DNA of 64,000 bases, taken from contig NZ_LT629703.1 of NCBI RefSeq assembly GCF_900103365.1, forward strand, positions 1,302,001-1,366,000, in the 5' to 3' direction. The DNA is from Afipia sp. GAS231. Lineage in GTDB: Bacteria > Pseudomonadota > Alphaproteobacteria > Rhizobiales > Xanthobacteraceae. Below are positions 18,064-27,235 of the stretch, piece by piece (positions within the stretch are counted from its first letter, which is position 1; every line of letters begins with the position of its first letter). Under the pieces are notes generated by a model that was given only the letters and a program-made list of their open reading frames with translations, was not told the origin of the DNA and ran no database searches. A program made the translations under genes and the position numbers.

Positions 18064-19207
18064 GAAGTGCGTCGCGCACCGCCTTGATGACCCGTTCCTG
18101 CGTGGGCTCATCGAGATAGGCATGCATCGGCAGGCTGATGACGTCGTCCGACAGGCTCTCGCTGGCCGGCAGGCCGCCGCCGGCGACCGGAAAATCCCGG
18201 TAGGCGGTCTGCTGGTGCATCGACTTGGTATAATAGATCGCGGTCGGAATCCCCTGCGCCTTGAGCGCTGCGGCGAAGCCGTCACGGTCGGTCCCCTTGG
18301 GCAGGCGGATGGTATATTGCGCCCATACCGAAGTGCAGCCGGCGGCGAGCCGCGGCACGGTCACGACATTGCCGAGGCCCCTCGCATAGCGCTCCGCCAC
18401 CGCATTGCGCGCGGCGATCTCATCCTCGAAGATTTTCAACTTCTCGATCAGTACCGCCGCCTGCATGGTATCGAGCCGGCCGGTAAGACCGAGCCGGACG
18501 TTGTCGTATTTGTCAGAACCCTGGCCGTGGACGCGAATGCTGCGCAGCGTTTCGGCGAGCGCGTCGTCGTCGGTAAAGATCGCACCGCCGTCACCGAAGC
18601 AGCCGAGCGGTTTGGCCGGGAAGAAGCTGGTCGCGGTGGCGAGACCGAACGTGCCGAGCTTACGGCCTTTGTAGCTGGCGCCGAAACCTTGCGCGGCGTC
18701 GTCGAGCACGAACAGGCCTTCGGCCGCGGCAATCGCGCCGATCGCATCATGGTCGGCGCTTTGCCCGAACAGGTCGACGGGAATCACCGCCCGGGGTTTT
18801 AGTCCGCGCTGCCGCGCCGTGGCGATGCCGCGCGTCAACGAGGCCGGATCGATGTTGAACGTTGCTTCGTCGACATCGACGAAAACAGGCGTAGCGCCGG
18901 CCAGCGCCACCGCCTCGCCGGTCGCGCAAAACGTGAACGACGGACACAGCACGGCGTCGCCGGGGCCGACATTCATCGCCATCAGCACCATCAGCAGCGC
19001 ATCGGTGCCGCTGGCACAGCTCACCACATGCTTCGCGCCGGAGAATTCCGCCAACGCGGCTTCCAGCGCCGTCACTTCGGGGCCGTTGATGAATTGGCAA
19101 TGGTTGAGCACGCCGGACACGGCGTCATCGATGGATTTGCCGAGCCGGCGGCGCTGCGCGGCGATATCGATGAAGGGAACGGGTTCTGGGCGCATGTGCT
19201 GGTTCAT
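18056..19207 (-). CDS. DegT/DnrJ/EryC1-family sugar aminotransferase, GnnB-like
   Basis: 383 residues of the PLP sugar aminotransferase family: VPFIDIAAQRRR, CASGTDALLMVLMAM, VLCPSFTFCATGEAVALAGA, LDDAAQGFGA, and the PLP lysine in FFPAKPLGCFGDGGA. It lies 47 bases downstream of a Gfo/Idh-type dehydrogenase. That dehydrogenase/transaminase pair is the arrangement of GnnA-GnnB, which converts UDP-GlcNAc to UDP-GlcNAc3N for diamino-sugar lipid A, the lipid A type reported for Bradyrhizobium. A WlbC-type role in UDP-diamino-uronic acid synthesis is the alternative. The start is MNQHMRPEP. The stop lies in a dispersed repeat. Confidence 0.82.
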   Translation of the reverse strand: MNQHMRPEPVPFIDIAAQRRRLGKSIDDAVSGVLNHCQFINGPEVTALEAALAEFSGAKHVVSCASGTDALLMVLMAMNVGPGDAVLCPSFTFCATGEAVALAGATPVFVDVDEATFNIDPASLTRGIATARQRGLKPRAVIPVDLFGQSADHDAIGAIAAAEGLFVLDDAAQGFGASYKGRKLGTFGLATATSFFPAKPLGCFGDGGAIFTDDDALAETLRSIRVHGQGSDKYDNVRLGLTGRLDTMQAAVLIEKLKIFEDEIAARNAVAERYARGLGNVVTVPRLAAGCTSVWAQYTIRLPKGTDRDGFAAALKAQGIPTAIYYTKSMHQQTAYRDFPVAGGGLPASESLSDDVISLPMHAYLDEPTQERVIKAVRDALQA

Positions 19208-19254
19208 GGTGCCTTCTGGTTCAGCAAGCCTTGCAGGATCGAAATGAGGGTAAA

Positions 19255-20271
19255 TCAGCCGACGATGCGGCGCGGGCCCTTGCGCACGGTGTTCGCCGCG
19301 GGTTTGGGGGGCTGTTCGAGGCAGCGGATGGCGATGGCGAGACTGGCGACGCCCTCGTCGCCGGAAACCGCCGGCACCTCGCCGGTGCGTACCGCACTGA
19401 GGAACGCGATCAGCTCGGCGCGCAGCGGTTCGTCGTGGCCGACCGGCAGATGGCGCATCGAATAGCTGCCGTCGGGCTTGAAGCCGAAGCATTCCGTCAC
19501 CTGGCGCGTCAACAGATCGCCCATGACATATTTGCCGCGGGTCGCGACCGTGACGTTGCGTGCCTTGAACGGCGTCAGCCAGTTGGTGTTGATATGGGCG
19601 AGCACGCCGGAGGCGGTGCGGAACTGCAGCAGCGCGATATCCTCGCGCTCGGCGATTGCACTGGAAAGCTGCGGCTGCACCTCGACGATATCGGACTCGG
19701 TGAAATACCGGATCAGGTCGATATCGTGCACGGCGAGATCGATGACGACGCCGACATTCGACATCCGCGGCGGAAACGGTCCGACACGGGTGATTCCGAT
19801 GGAAAGGATGTCCTCGCCCGAGATCGCCTGCTTGATCGCGACGACGGCGGGATTGAAACGCTCGACATGACCGACCATCAGCGTCACGCCGGCACTGCGC
19901 GCCGCCGAGACGATGTCCTCGCCCTCCTCGACCGTGGAAGCGACCGGCTTCTCGACCAGAATATGGATGTTGCGCGTGATGCAGGCGAGCGCGATCTCGT
20001 GATGGAGATGCGTCGGCGCCGCGATCGTGATCGCATCGACGCCCTCGTCGAACAGTTCTTCGAGGCTCGCGAAGGCGCGGCAGCCGACCATCTCGACGGC
20101 GCGCGCACGGTGTTCGGGCAACGGATCGACGATGCCGACCAGCGTCACATCCGGCAGACCCGCCAGCACGCGGGCATGGTTGCTGCCCATCACACCCGCG
20201 CCGACCACGCCCACGCGCAATTCGCGCCGCGCGTCGCTCTTCGCGTCCGATGCGGACCCTTTAGAACTCAT
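19255..20271 (-). CDS. Gfo/Idh/MocA dehydrogenase, GnnA-like (UDP-GlcNAc 3-dehydrogenase candidate)
   Basis: 338 residues. A Rossmann N-terminus (RVGVVGAGVMGSNHARVL), then APTHLHHEIA, the EKP motif (ILVEKPVAST), GHVERFNPAV and DLAVHDIDLIRY. The GHVERFNPA block is typical of UDP-N-acetylglucosamine 3-dehydrogenases (GnnA) and their relatives. It would oxidise the sugar 3-OH with NAD to feed the adjacent aminotransferase. The two genes are 47 bases apart and surely cotranscribed. WlbA is the main alternative. The ATG used precedes a short hydrophilic leader (SSKGSASDAKSDARR). Confidence 0.8.
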   Translation of the reverse strand: MSSKGSASDAKSDARRELRVGVVGAGVMGSNHARVLAGLPDVTLVGIVDPLPEHRARAVEMVGCRAFASLEELFDEGVDAITIAAPTHLHHEIALACITRNIHILVEKPVASTVEEGEDIVSAARSAGVTLMVGHVERFNPAVVAIKQAISGEDILSIGITRVGPFPPRMSNVGVVIDLAVHDIDLIRYFTESDIVEVQPQLSSAIAEREDIALLQFRTASGVLAHINTNWLTPFKARNVTVATRGKYVMGDLLTRQVTECFGFKPDGSYSMRHLPVGHDEPLRAELIAFLSAVRTGEVPAVSGDEGVASLAIAIRCLEQPPKPAANTVRKGPRRIVG

Positions 20272-20459
20272 GTCGTAGACCCCAACAATTTCGTCACGTG
20301 AATGCCCCACGCGAACGCCCCGGCGGTTCTCTAGCACGCCGCCACAAATGTGGCGAATGCCATCAGCCTTTTCCGGACACGTTTTGATTCAAAGAGTTAC
20401 ATCGCCCTGACGGGGGCGTGGGCTGAAAATCCCGCAAAATGGCGACGGTTCCCGGTCGC

Positions 20460-21878
20460 TCAGGTGCGCCGATAATCATCCTCGATACGGATGATATCGT
20501 CCTCGCCGAAATAGCTTCCGGTCTGCACCTCGATCAGTTCGAGCTGGATCTTTCCGGGATTCTCCAGCCGGTGCACGGCGCCGATCGGAATATAGATCGA
20601 TTCGTTCTCGTGCACGGTCTTGACCAGTTCGTTGACGGTCACCTGCGCCGTTCCACGCACCACGATCCAGTGCTCGGAGCGATGGTGGTGCTTCTGCAGC
20701 GACAGCCGCCCGCCCGGCTTGACGATGATGCGCTTGACCTGATGGCGGTCGCCATTGTCGACCGATTGATAGGATCCCCAGGGCCGGTGCACCCGGATGT
20801 GATCCTCGGTGACCTGCGGCGCCACGCTCTTCAGTTTCGCGACCAGGCGCTTCAATCCGTTGGCGTCCTTTTGCCGCGATACCAGCACCGCATCCTGGGT
20901 CGCGACCACGACGAGATCGTCGACGCCTTCGAGCGCGACCAGCGCACGGTCGGTCACCACGTTGCAGTTGCGGGAGTCCTCGAACACCGCGGCACCCCGC
21001 GCCGCGTTGCCCTCCTTGTCCTTCTCGGACAATTCCCACACCGCATGCCACGAGCCGACATCGGACCAGCCGCACGCCACCGGCACCACCGCGGCACGCG
21101 AGGTTTTTTCCATCACCGCATAGTCGATCGAGATCGATTTCGCCGATCCGAACGCGGCCTCGTCGAGCTTGACGAATCCGAGGTCGGAGCTTGCCTTCGA
21201 AACCGCACGGCCGACCGCCTCGATGCTATCGGCATCGACGGTGCGATACTCGTCGAGCAGCACGGCGGCGCGAAACATGAAGTTGCCGCTGTTCCAGAGA
21301 TAGCCGGCCTTGATATAGCCGGCCGCCGTCGCCGGATCCGGCTTCTCGACGAACTTCGCCACCGCGCGAACCTTGCCGGCAATGACATCGCCGGGATTGA
21401 TGTAGCCATATTCGGTCGCGGCACGCTCGGGCTGCACACCGAAGGTCACGATATTTCCGGTTTCCGCGGCGACCAGCCCCTCGCGGCATGCGGCGAGAAA
21501 GGCGGGCGTGTCGCGCACCACGTGGTCGGCCGCCAGTGCCAGCACGATCGCGTCCTTGTCGCGCGCCTGCGCGAAGGCGGCGCCGGCCGCGATCGCGGGG
21601 CCGGAGTCGCGCCGCATCGGCTCGAGCAGCACATCGGCCTCGATGCCGATCTCGGCGAGTTGCTCCAGCACCATGAAGCGATAGGCATTGTTGGTGATGA
21701 CGACCGGACGCTCGAACAGCGAGGTGTCGGAAACCCGCAGGATCGTATCCTGGAACGTCGAACGCGCGCCGAACAACGGCAGGAATTGCTTGGGATGGAC
21801 TTCGCGCGAGGCCGGCCATAGCCGCGTGCCGGCGCCGCCGCACATGATGAGGGGGATAATTCGTCGGTTCATCGGCAT
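20460..21878 (-). CDS. manC: Bifunctional mannose-1-phosphate guanylyltransferase/mannose-6-phosphate isomerase
   Basis: 472 residues. The N-terminal GDP-mannose pyrophosphorylase domain has IMCGGAGTRLWPASRE and HPKQFLPL, then FVEKPD and YLWNSGNFMF. The C-terminal cupin-type isomerase domain has RPWGSYQSVD, GGRLSLQKHHHRSEHW and YIPIGAVHRLENPG. This is the ManC/XanB/AlgA type that makes GDP-mannose for core and O-chain. I use the first of two in-frame ATGs (MPMNRR) because an AGGA lies 6 bases before it. One base separates it from the upstream lspL stop, so the two are an operon. Confidence 0.92.
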   Translation of the reverse strand: MPMNRRIIPLIMCGGAGTRLWPASREVHPKQFLPLFGARSTFQDTILRVSDTSLFERPVVITNNAYRFMVLEQLAEIGIEADVLLEPMRRDSGPAIAAGAAFAQARDKDAIVLALAADHVVRDTPAFLAACREGLVAAETGNIVTFGVQPERAATEYGYINPGDVIAGKVRAVAKFVEKPDPATAAGYIKAGYLWNSGNFMFRAAVLLDEYRTVDADSIEAVGRAVSKASSDLGFVKLDEAAFGSAKSISIDYAVMEKTSRAAVVPVACGWSDVGSWHAVWELSEKDKEGNAARGAAVFEDSRNCNVVTDRALVALEGVDDLVVVATQDAVLVSRQKDANGLKRLVAKLKSVAPQVTEDHIRVHRPWGSYQSVDNGDRHQVKRIIVKPGGRLSLQKHHHRSEHWIVVRGTAQVTVNELVKTVHENESIYIPIGAVHRLENPGKIQLELIEVQTGSYFGEDDIIRIEDDYRRT

Positions 21879-21879
21879 C

Positions 21880-22869
21880 TCAAATCCTGTAGTGGTCGCG
21901 ATACCACGCGACAAATTCGCGAAGCCCGTCCTCGATCGACGTTTGCGGCCGGAAGCCGGTGTCGCGCATCAGCTCGGCGACATCGGCGAAGGTCTCGGTG
22001 ACGTCCCCTGGCTGCATCGGCAACATCTCCCTGACGGCGGCGCGGCCCAGTTCCCGCTCCAGAACCGCTACCACATGGGTCAGTTCTTCCGGATGATTGT
22101 TGCCAACATTGTAAATCCGGGCCGGCGCACCGGCGGCCTGGCCGGCATCGCGCGGGGCCTGGTCGACCAGCCGCATGACCGCGCTGGTGACGTCGTCGAT
22201 ATAGGTAAAATCGCGCCGCATTTTACCATGGTTGAAGAGCTTGATCGGGGTGCCCTCGAGGATCGCCCGGGTGAACAGGAAGATGGCCATATCGGGCCGT
22301 CCCCACGGCCCGTAGATGGTAAAGAACCGCAGACCCGTCACCGGCAGCCGATAGAGATGGCTGTAGGAATGCGCGATCAGTTCGTTGGCCTTTTTCGTCG
22401 CCGCATAAAGACTGACGGGGTGATCGGTCTTGTCGTCGACTGAAAACGGCAGCTTGGTGTTGGCGCCGTAGACCGACGACGAGGAAGCATAGACCAGGTG
22501 GCGGCAGCCGTGATGCCGGCAACCCTCCAGCACGTTGACGAAGCCCTCGAGATTGGCGTCGACATAGGCATGCGGATGGTCGATCGAATAGCGCACGCCG
22601 GCCTGCGCGGCGAGATGCACCACCCGCCCGAACCGGTGTTTGGCGAACAGCCGCGCCATCGCCGCGCGATCGGCAAGATCGGTCCGTTCGAACGAAAACC
22701 GCGGCTCGCCGCGCAGGACGTCCAGGCGGGCCGTCTTCAGCTCCGGATCGTAATAATCGTTAAGATTATCCAGCCCGACCACGGTGCAGCCTTCGGCCAG
22801 CAGCCGGCGGGCGACATGGAAGCCGATGAAACCGGCGGCCCCGGTGACCAATATTGTCTGATCCGACAT
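21880..22869 (-). CDS. lspL: UDP-glucuronate 4-epimerase
   Basis: 329 residues of extended SDR fold. Seen are VTGAAGFIGFHVARRLL, LDNLNDYYDPELKTARL, VRYSIDHPHAYVDANLEG, the SSSSVYGAN serine block, YAATKKANE (catalytic Tyr-x3-Lys) and PMQPGDVTETFAD at the C-terminus. These match the LspL/CapI group that converts UDP-glucuronate to UDP-galacturonate, a common rhizobial LPS sugar. Two ATGs are adjacent, and the second has an AAGGA at better spacing. It is transcribed together with manC. Confidence 0.9.
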   Translation of the reverse strand: MSDQTILVTGAAGFIGFHVARRLLAEGCTVVGLDNLNDYYDPELKTARLDVLRGEPRFSFERTDLADRAAMARLFAKHRFGRVVHLAAQAGVRYSIDHPHAYVDANLEGFVNVLEGCRHHGCRHLVYASSSSVYGANTKLPFSVDDKTDHPVSLYAATKKANELIAHSYSHLYRLPVTGLRFFTIYGPWGRPDMAIFLFTRAILEGTPIKLFNHGKMRRDFTYIDDVTSAVMRLVDQAPRDAGQAAGAPARIYNVGNNHPEELTHVVAVLERELGRAAVREMLPMQPGDVTETFADVAELMRDTGFRPQTSIEDGLREFVAWYRDHYRI

Positions 22870-23073
22870 CATATCCTTAAAGCAGCGGCCGGTTCGCCCC
22901 TGCCGTTCCGTTCCGGGCCTCTTTACCCGCCACGTCGAGGGTCCCGCAATACTTACCCGCGCCGCTATTGCCAGATTGAGCTTAAAACCATACCAAGGCG
23001 CCGAACTTCGGCATGGGACGCCGATTTTGCACCCTTTTTGACATCCCTCTCAAACCTGGCAAGCGCGAACGAG

Positions 23074-24033
23074 ATGCGCCGGATTCTGCTTTCAGCCATC
23101 AAGATTTTGATCTCCGCAGCCCTGCTCTATTTCTCACTGCGCAAGGTCAACCTGTACGATCTCGCCGCGCGGCTTAACGTCGAGAGCGTGGGCTGGATTG
23201 CGCTGGCGATCGCCGTGCTGTTTCTGCAGATCTTCATCGGCGTCTTGCGCTGGCGCGAGATCAGTTCGGAATGCGGCGCACCGATCGAGGTCAGACAGGG
23301 GATGCGCTTCAACTTGATCGGAACCTTCTTCAACCAGACCCTGCCGTCCTCGATCGGCGGCGACGCGGTGCGGCTGTGGCTGGTCGCGCGCGCCGGCGCC
23401 GGCTGGCGGGCGGCGACCTATTCGATCTTCGTCGACCGCGCCATCGGCCTGATCGCGCTCGCGATCGTCATCGTTGCAAGCCTGCCCTGGAGCTACCACC
23501 TGATCACCGATCCCGCCGGGCGGTCCGCGCTGCTGCTGGTCGATTTCGCCGCACTGGCGGCCGGTGTCGGATTTCTGCTGCTCGGCGTGCTGCCGTTTCC
23601 GTGGCTGAAGACCTGGTGGGCGACGCATCACATTCACGCCTGTGCGGTGATCGCCAACCGCGTCATCTTCAGCCGGAAGCACGGACCAAAAATTGCGATC
23701 CTGTCGCTGCTCGTTCACGTGCTCGCCGTCGTGATCGCCTGGTGCGTGGTGCAGTCGATCGCGGCGCCCGTGTCGTTCAGCCAGGTCTTCCAACTGATGC
23801 CGCCGGTGATGCTGATCACGATGCTGCCGATCTCGATTGCCGGCTGGGGTGTTCGCGAAGCCACCATGGGGCTGGCCTTCGGCTATGCCGGGCTGATGGC
23901 CACTGAAGGCGTCAACATGTCGCTGCTGTTCGGTGCGGTATCGTTCCTGGTCGGCATCTTCGGCGGGCTGGTGTGGATTTTCAGCCCCGAGAAGGCGGCC
24001 CAGGGCGAAGCGCCGATCGAAGTTCCGAAATAA
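23074..24033 (+). CDS. Lysylphosphatidylglycerol synthase-type (YbhN/UPF0104) membrane protein
   Basis: 319 residues, with six to eight membrane helices and the family blocks FFNQTLPSSIGGDAVRLWL, FVDRAIGLIAL and PISIAGWGVREATMGLAF. The family is the flippase-like transmembrane part of MprF, without the aminoacyltransferase domain. It is suspected of moving lipid-linked substrates. It lies 18 bases upstream of the WecA-type gene, so a role with polyprenyl-linked sugars is a fair inference. The start at MRRILLSAIKIL is the only good Met before the first helix. The 200 bases upstream hold no other gene. Confidence 0.85.
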   Translation: MRRILLSAIKILISAALLYFSLRKVNLYDLAARLNVESVGWIALAIAVLFLQIFIGVLRWREISSECGAPIEVRQGMRFNLIGTFFNQTLPSSIGGDAVRLWLVARAGAGWRAATYSIFVDRAIGLIALAIVIVASLPWSYHLITDPAGRSALLLVDFAALAAGVGFLLLGVLPFPWLKTWWATHHIHACAVIANRVIFSRKHGPKIAILSLLVHVLAVVIAWCVVQSIAAPVSFSQVFQLMPPVMLITMLPISIAGWGVREATMGLAFGYAGLMATEGVNMSLLFGAVSFLVGIFGGLVWIFSPEKAAQGEAPIEVPK

Positions 24034-24051
24034 TTGTCCGCGCCGGCATAG

Positions 24052-25062
24052 ATGAACCATTCCGAACCATATCTTTCGTTTGCCGCCGCCATCCTGGCCG
24101 TGCTGCTGTCGTCGGTCCTCACCTGGGCGATCCGCCCGCTGATGCTGCGGCATGCGCTGGCAGAACCCAACGCGCGCTCCTCCCATCGCATCCCGACGCC
24201 GCAGGGCGCCGGCATCGCGGTGATCGCGGCGACGCTGATCGCGGCCATCGCCGTCATGGCGTTCGCCGCCACGCCGGCGATGAAAATCCCCGCCATCGTG
24301 TTCGGCGCGACGCTGTTCATCGCAGCCGTCGGCCTTGCCGATGACGTCCATTCCATTCCGGTGGTACCGCGGCTGCTGCTGCAGGCGGCGGCGGTCGCTG
24401 CCATCGTCTTTACGGTGCCCGAGAGCTTGCGGATCGTTGACACGTTACCGCTTTGGATCGAACGCTGCCTCGTGCTGCTGGCCGGGCTCTGGTTCGTGAA
24501 CCTCGTCAATTTCATGGATGGACTCGACCTGATGACGGCCGCCGAGGCCGTGCCCATGAGCGCCGCCATCGCCCTGCTCGGCTGGCTCGGAGAGGTGCCG
24601 GCATCGACGACGATCACAGCTGCCGCGCTGTGCGGCGCGCTGCTCGGCTTTGCGCCGTTCAACCGGCCGGTGGCGAAGATCTTTCTCGGCGACGTCGGCA
24701 GCCTGCCGATCGGCCTGCTGCTCGGCTGGTGCCTGCTGCAACTCGCCTGGCACCAGCAACTCGCCGCTTGCGTGCTGTTGCCGCTGTATTACCTGACCGA
24801 CACCACCGTCACGCTCACCCGCCGCATGGTCAGGCGCGAGCCGTTCTGGGCGGCGCATCGCTCGCACTACTACCAGCGAGCGACCGATAACGGCTTTTCG
24901 GTGTGGCAGGTGGTCCGCGAGGTTTTCGCGCTCAACGTCGTACTGGCGGCGCTCGCGATTGCATCGACCCGGCTGCAATCCCCAGTGATCGTGATCCCGC
25001 TCGTCGCGGCCGGCGCGCTGGCCGTTGTCCTGACACTGTATCGGTTCTCGCGCTCGAAATAA
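24052..25062 (+). CDS. Polyprenyl-phosphate glycosyl-1-phosphate transferase (WecA/MraY family)
   Basis: 336 residues with about ten helices. The active-site loops are present: DDVHSIP, FVNLVNFMDGLDLMTAAEA, the FLGDVGSLPIGLLLGW aspartates, and REPFWAAHRSHYYQRA (the basic HxH loop). It transfers a sugar-1-phosphate from a UDP-sugar to undecaprenyl phosphate and so starts O-antigen or another glycan. The WbpM-type dehydratase next door suggests a QuiNAc- or FucNAc-type first sugar, which is inference. It ends just before repeat DNA. Confidence 0.9.
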   Translation: MNHSEPYLSFAAAILAVLLSSVLTWAIRPLMLRHALAEPNARSSHRIPTPQGAGIAVIAATLIAAIAVMAFAATPAMKIPAIVFGATLFIAAVGLADDVHSIPVVPRLLLQAAAVAAIVFTVPESLRIVDTLPLWIERCLVLLAGLWFVNLVNFMDGLDLMTAAEAVPMSAAIALLGWLGEVPASTTITAAALCGALLGFAPFNRPVAKIFLGDVGSLPIGLLLGWCLLQLAWHQQLAACVLLPLYYLTDTTVTLTRRMVRREPFWAAHRSHYYQRATDNGFSVWQVVREVFALNVVLAALAIASTRLQSPVIVIPLVAAGALAVVLTLYRFSRSK

Positions 25063-25089
25063 CTGGCGCCGCGCCGGATCAGGGACCTA

Positions 25090-25158
25090 TAGCGTTTTTA
25101 AGCTAAGCATGCCCTCGGACTTGATCCGAGGCTGGAAACCGGTTCGCGTCAAATAAAA
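25090..25158. repeat. Dispersed repeat with hairpin
   Basis: A near copy of 16238-16324: agcgtttttaagctaagcat, the cctcgga / tccgagg hairpin, then ctggaaaccggttcgcgtc. It lies between convergent wecA-like and wbpM-like genes. Confidence 0.8.
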
Positions 25159-25168
25159 GGGAGGAGCT

Positions 25169-25191
25169 CGGTTCTGATTCAATCAGAACCG
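25169..25191. repeat. Perfect hairpin repeat
   Basis: cggttctgatt-c-aatcagaaccg is an 11-bp perfect inverted repeat with a one-base centre, directly after the 25090 element. It could act as a transcript end for either convergent gene, but there is no U-tract. Confidence 0.65.
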
Positions 25192-25204
25192 ATAAGGCTC
25201 CAGC

Positions 25205-27154
25205 TCACTGCGCCGGCGAGGACTCTGGGCTTCCCTCGCCCACGGCCGGCCCGAACTCGGGCACCGCATCCTTCAGCACCGCTTTGATGGTGGAGCGGTC
25301 ATTTGCAGCGATCGCCGCTTCGAGATCCGCGAGCCATTTGCGCAATGTCTGCATCGGCGGTTCGTTCGGCTTGGCCGCCATAATGCCTGATATCCCGATG
25401 TCGACAGTCGGTTCTTCGCTCGCAAACAGGATCTCGTTGAGCCGCTCGCCCGGCCGCATCCCGGTGAACACCACTTCGATATCGAGGCCTGGTTCAAGAC
25501 CCGACATACGGATCATCCGCTCGGCAAGGTCCACGATCTTGACCGGTTGCCCCATCTCGAGGACGTAGACCGAGACGTCCGGTCGCGTCGGCGCGAGCGC
25601 ATGAGTGGCGGCCGTAATCACCAGATCGCAGGCTTCGCGGATGGTCATGAAATACCGGACCATGTCCGGATGGGTAACCGTGACCGGGCCACCGGCCTCG
25701 ATCTGCGCCTTGAACTTCGGCACCACCGATCCGTTCGAGGCCAGCACGTTGCCGAACCGCACCGAGATCAGACGCATCCGCGGCTTGCCCGCCGATTGCG
25801 TCACGAGCTCATGATCGAGCGCCTGGCAATACATCTCGGCGAAACGCTTGGTCAGGCCGAGCATCGAGACCGGCTCGATCGCCTTGTCGGTGGAGATCAT
25901 CACCATCGCGTCGGCGCCCGCTGCCAGCGCCGCGTCGGCGACATTGACCGATCCGAAGATGTTGGTCTTGACGCCCTCGCTCCAGTCGCGCTCGAGGATC
26001 GGCACGTGCTTCAGCGCTGCGGCATGGAACACGATATCCGGCTTGAACTCGCTCATCAGCTGCATGACCCGCTCGCGATCGCGGATATCGGCGATGCGCC
26101 CTTCGATGACGGGGCCGGATGTGCGTGCAGCCAGCGCCTCGGTCACCGCGTAGAGCGCCGGCTCCGAATTCTCGATCACCAGCAGCCGCGCCGCGCCGAA
26201 GGTCGCGACGCGTTCACAAATCTCCGAGCCGATCGAGCCGCCGCCGCCAGTCACGATGACCGCCTTGCCCTTCACCAGCGCCTCGAGCCGAGCATAGTCG
26301 ATCTTCTCGCTCGGACGCAGCAAGAGATCCTCGACCGCGACATTGGTCAGCCGCGGCGCGTCGCCGCTCTCCAGGGACGGCAGGCGGCTGACGATGAGGC
26401 CGAGCCGCTTGGCACGCATCAGTGCCGCTTCGGGATGCGCGTCCGGCTCGAACGCCGAGGGGGTCAGCACCACGCGCTTGATCGGCTTCTCGCGGCTCGC
26501 AAAGTCGCGAATCACGCTCTCGATGTCGTCGACGCCGCCGAGCACCGGAATGTTGCGGATCGACTGGCCGCGGTCCGCCGCCGAGGGCGACAGCATCCCG
26601 ACCGGCCAGATCCCCTTGATGGCGCCGTTCTCGATGCCGCGCAACACGACCTCCGCGTCGGCCGCACGGCCGACCAGCAGCGTCCGCGGCGCATCCTCGG
26701 CGCGGGCATGGTGGCGAGTTCGCGAATAGCGGAAATAGCGATAGGCGAAGCGCAAGGCACTCAGCGAAAATATCTCAATGAACCAGTACAGCACGATGGT
26801 GATGCGGCCGAGAAACACCTGGCCGCCGTGGATATTCGGCGCGACGAAAATCAAGATGTAGTCGATCACCACCAGGGCTACGGTCAGCACAGAGGCGACC
26901 CGCAGGATGTTCAAGGCGTCCGGCAGCGAGATGAACCGCCACTTGGTCGTGGTCAGGTTGAAGACGTAGCAGACCACCACACTGAAAACGACGAAAAAAG
27001 GCAGCACATGCAGCAGCCGCGGCAGCCGGACGAAGAAGCCCTGGCCGCCCTCGAACCGCAGATAAAAGCTCGCCAGCAGGGCAAACGCCGTCGCCAGCGC
27101 GTCATGCGACGCAATAAGGAAATTGCGCAGGGTCAATCGCGAAAATGGGGTCAT
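25205..27154 (-). CDS. WbpM/CapD-type membrane nucleotide-sugar 4,6-dehydratase
   Basis: 649 residues. Four N-terminal membrane helices (about residues 10-130) and a CoA-binding-like domain precede a large SDR domain: IVTGGGGSIGSEICERVA (NAD site), SMLGLTKRFAEMYCQAL, RFGNVLASNGSVVPKF, and FTGMRPGERLNEILFA at the C-terminus. This is the long WbpM/FlaA1-CapD family, which makes UDP-4-keto-6-deoxy-GlcNAc for QuiNAc/FucNAc-type O-chain sugars. The catalytic region has the Met-x3-Lys form usual for long members. It converges on the wecA-like gene. Confidence 0.9.
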   Translation of the reverse strand: MTPFSRLTLRNFLIASHDALATAFALLASFYLRFEGGQGFFVRLPRLLHVLPFFVVFSVVVCYVFNLTTTKWRFISLPDALNILRVASVLTVALVVIDYILIFVAPNIHGGQVFLGRITIVLYWFIEIFSLSALRFAYRYFRYSRTRHHARAEDAPRTLLVGRAADAEVVLRGIENGAIKGIWPVGMLSPSAADRGQSIRNIPVLGGVDDIESVIRDFASREKPIKRVVLTPSAFEPDAHPEAALMRAKRLGLIVSRLPSLESGDAPRLTNVAVEDLLLRPSEKIDYARLEALVKGKAVIVTGGGGSIGSEICERVATFGAARLLVIENSEPALYAVTEALAARTSGPVIEGRIADIRDRERVMQLMSEFKPDIVFHAAALKHVPILERDWSEGVKTNIFGSVNVADAALAAGADAMVMISTDKAIEPVSMLGLTKRFAEMYCQALDHELVTQSAGKPRMRLISVRFGNVLASNGSVVPKFKAQIEAGGPVTVTHPDMVRYFMTIREACDLVITAATHALAPTRPDVSVYVLEMGQPVKIVDLAERMIRMSGLEPGLDIEVVFTGMRPGERLNEILFASEEPTVDIGISGIMAAKPNEPPMQTLRKWLADLEAAIAANDRSTIKAVLKDAVPEFGPAVGEGSPESSPAQ

Positions 27155-27235
27155 ATATCAACCAGACTAAACCGCAGCCAATTCCCAGGGAATCCCGCGC
27201 CGCTGATAGCTCATCTTCTGCGTGCAAGCCAGCAG

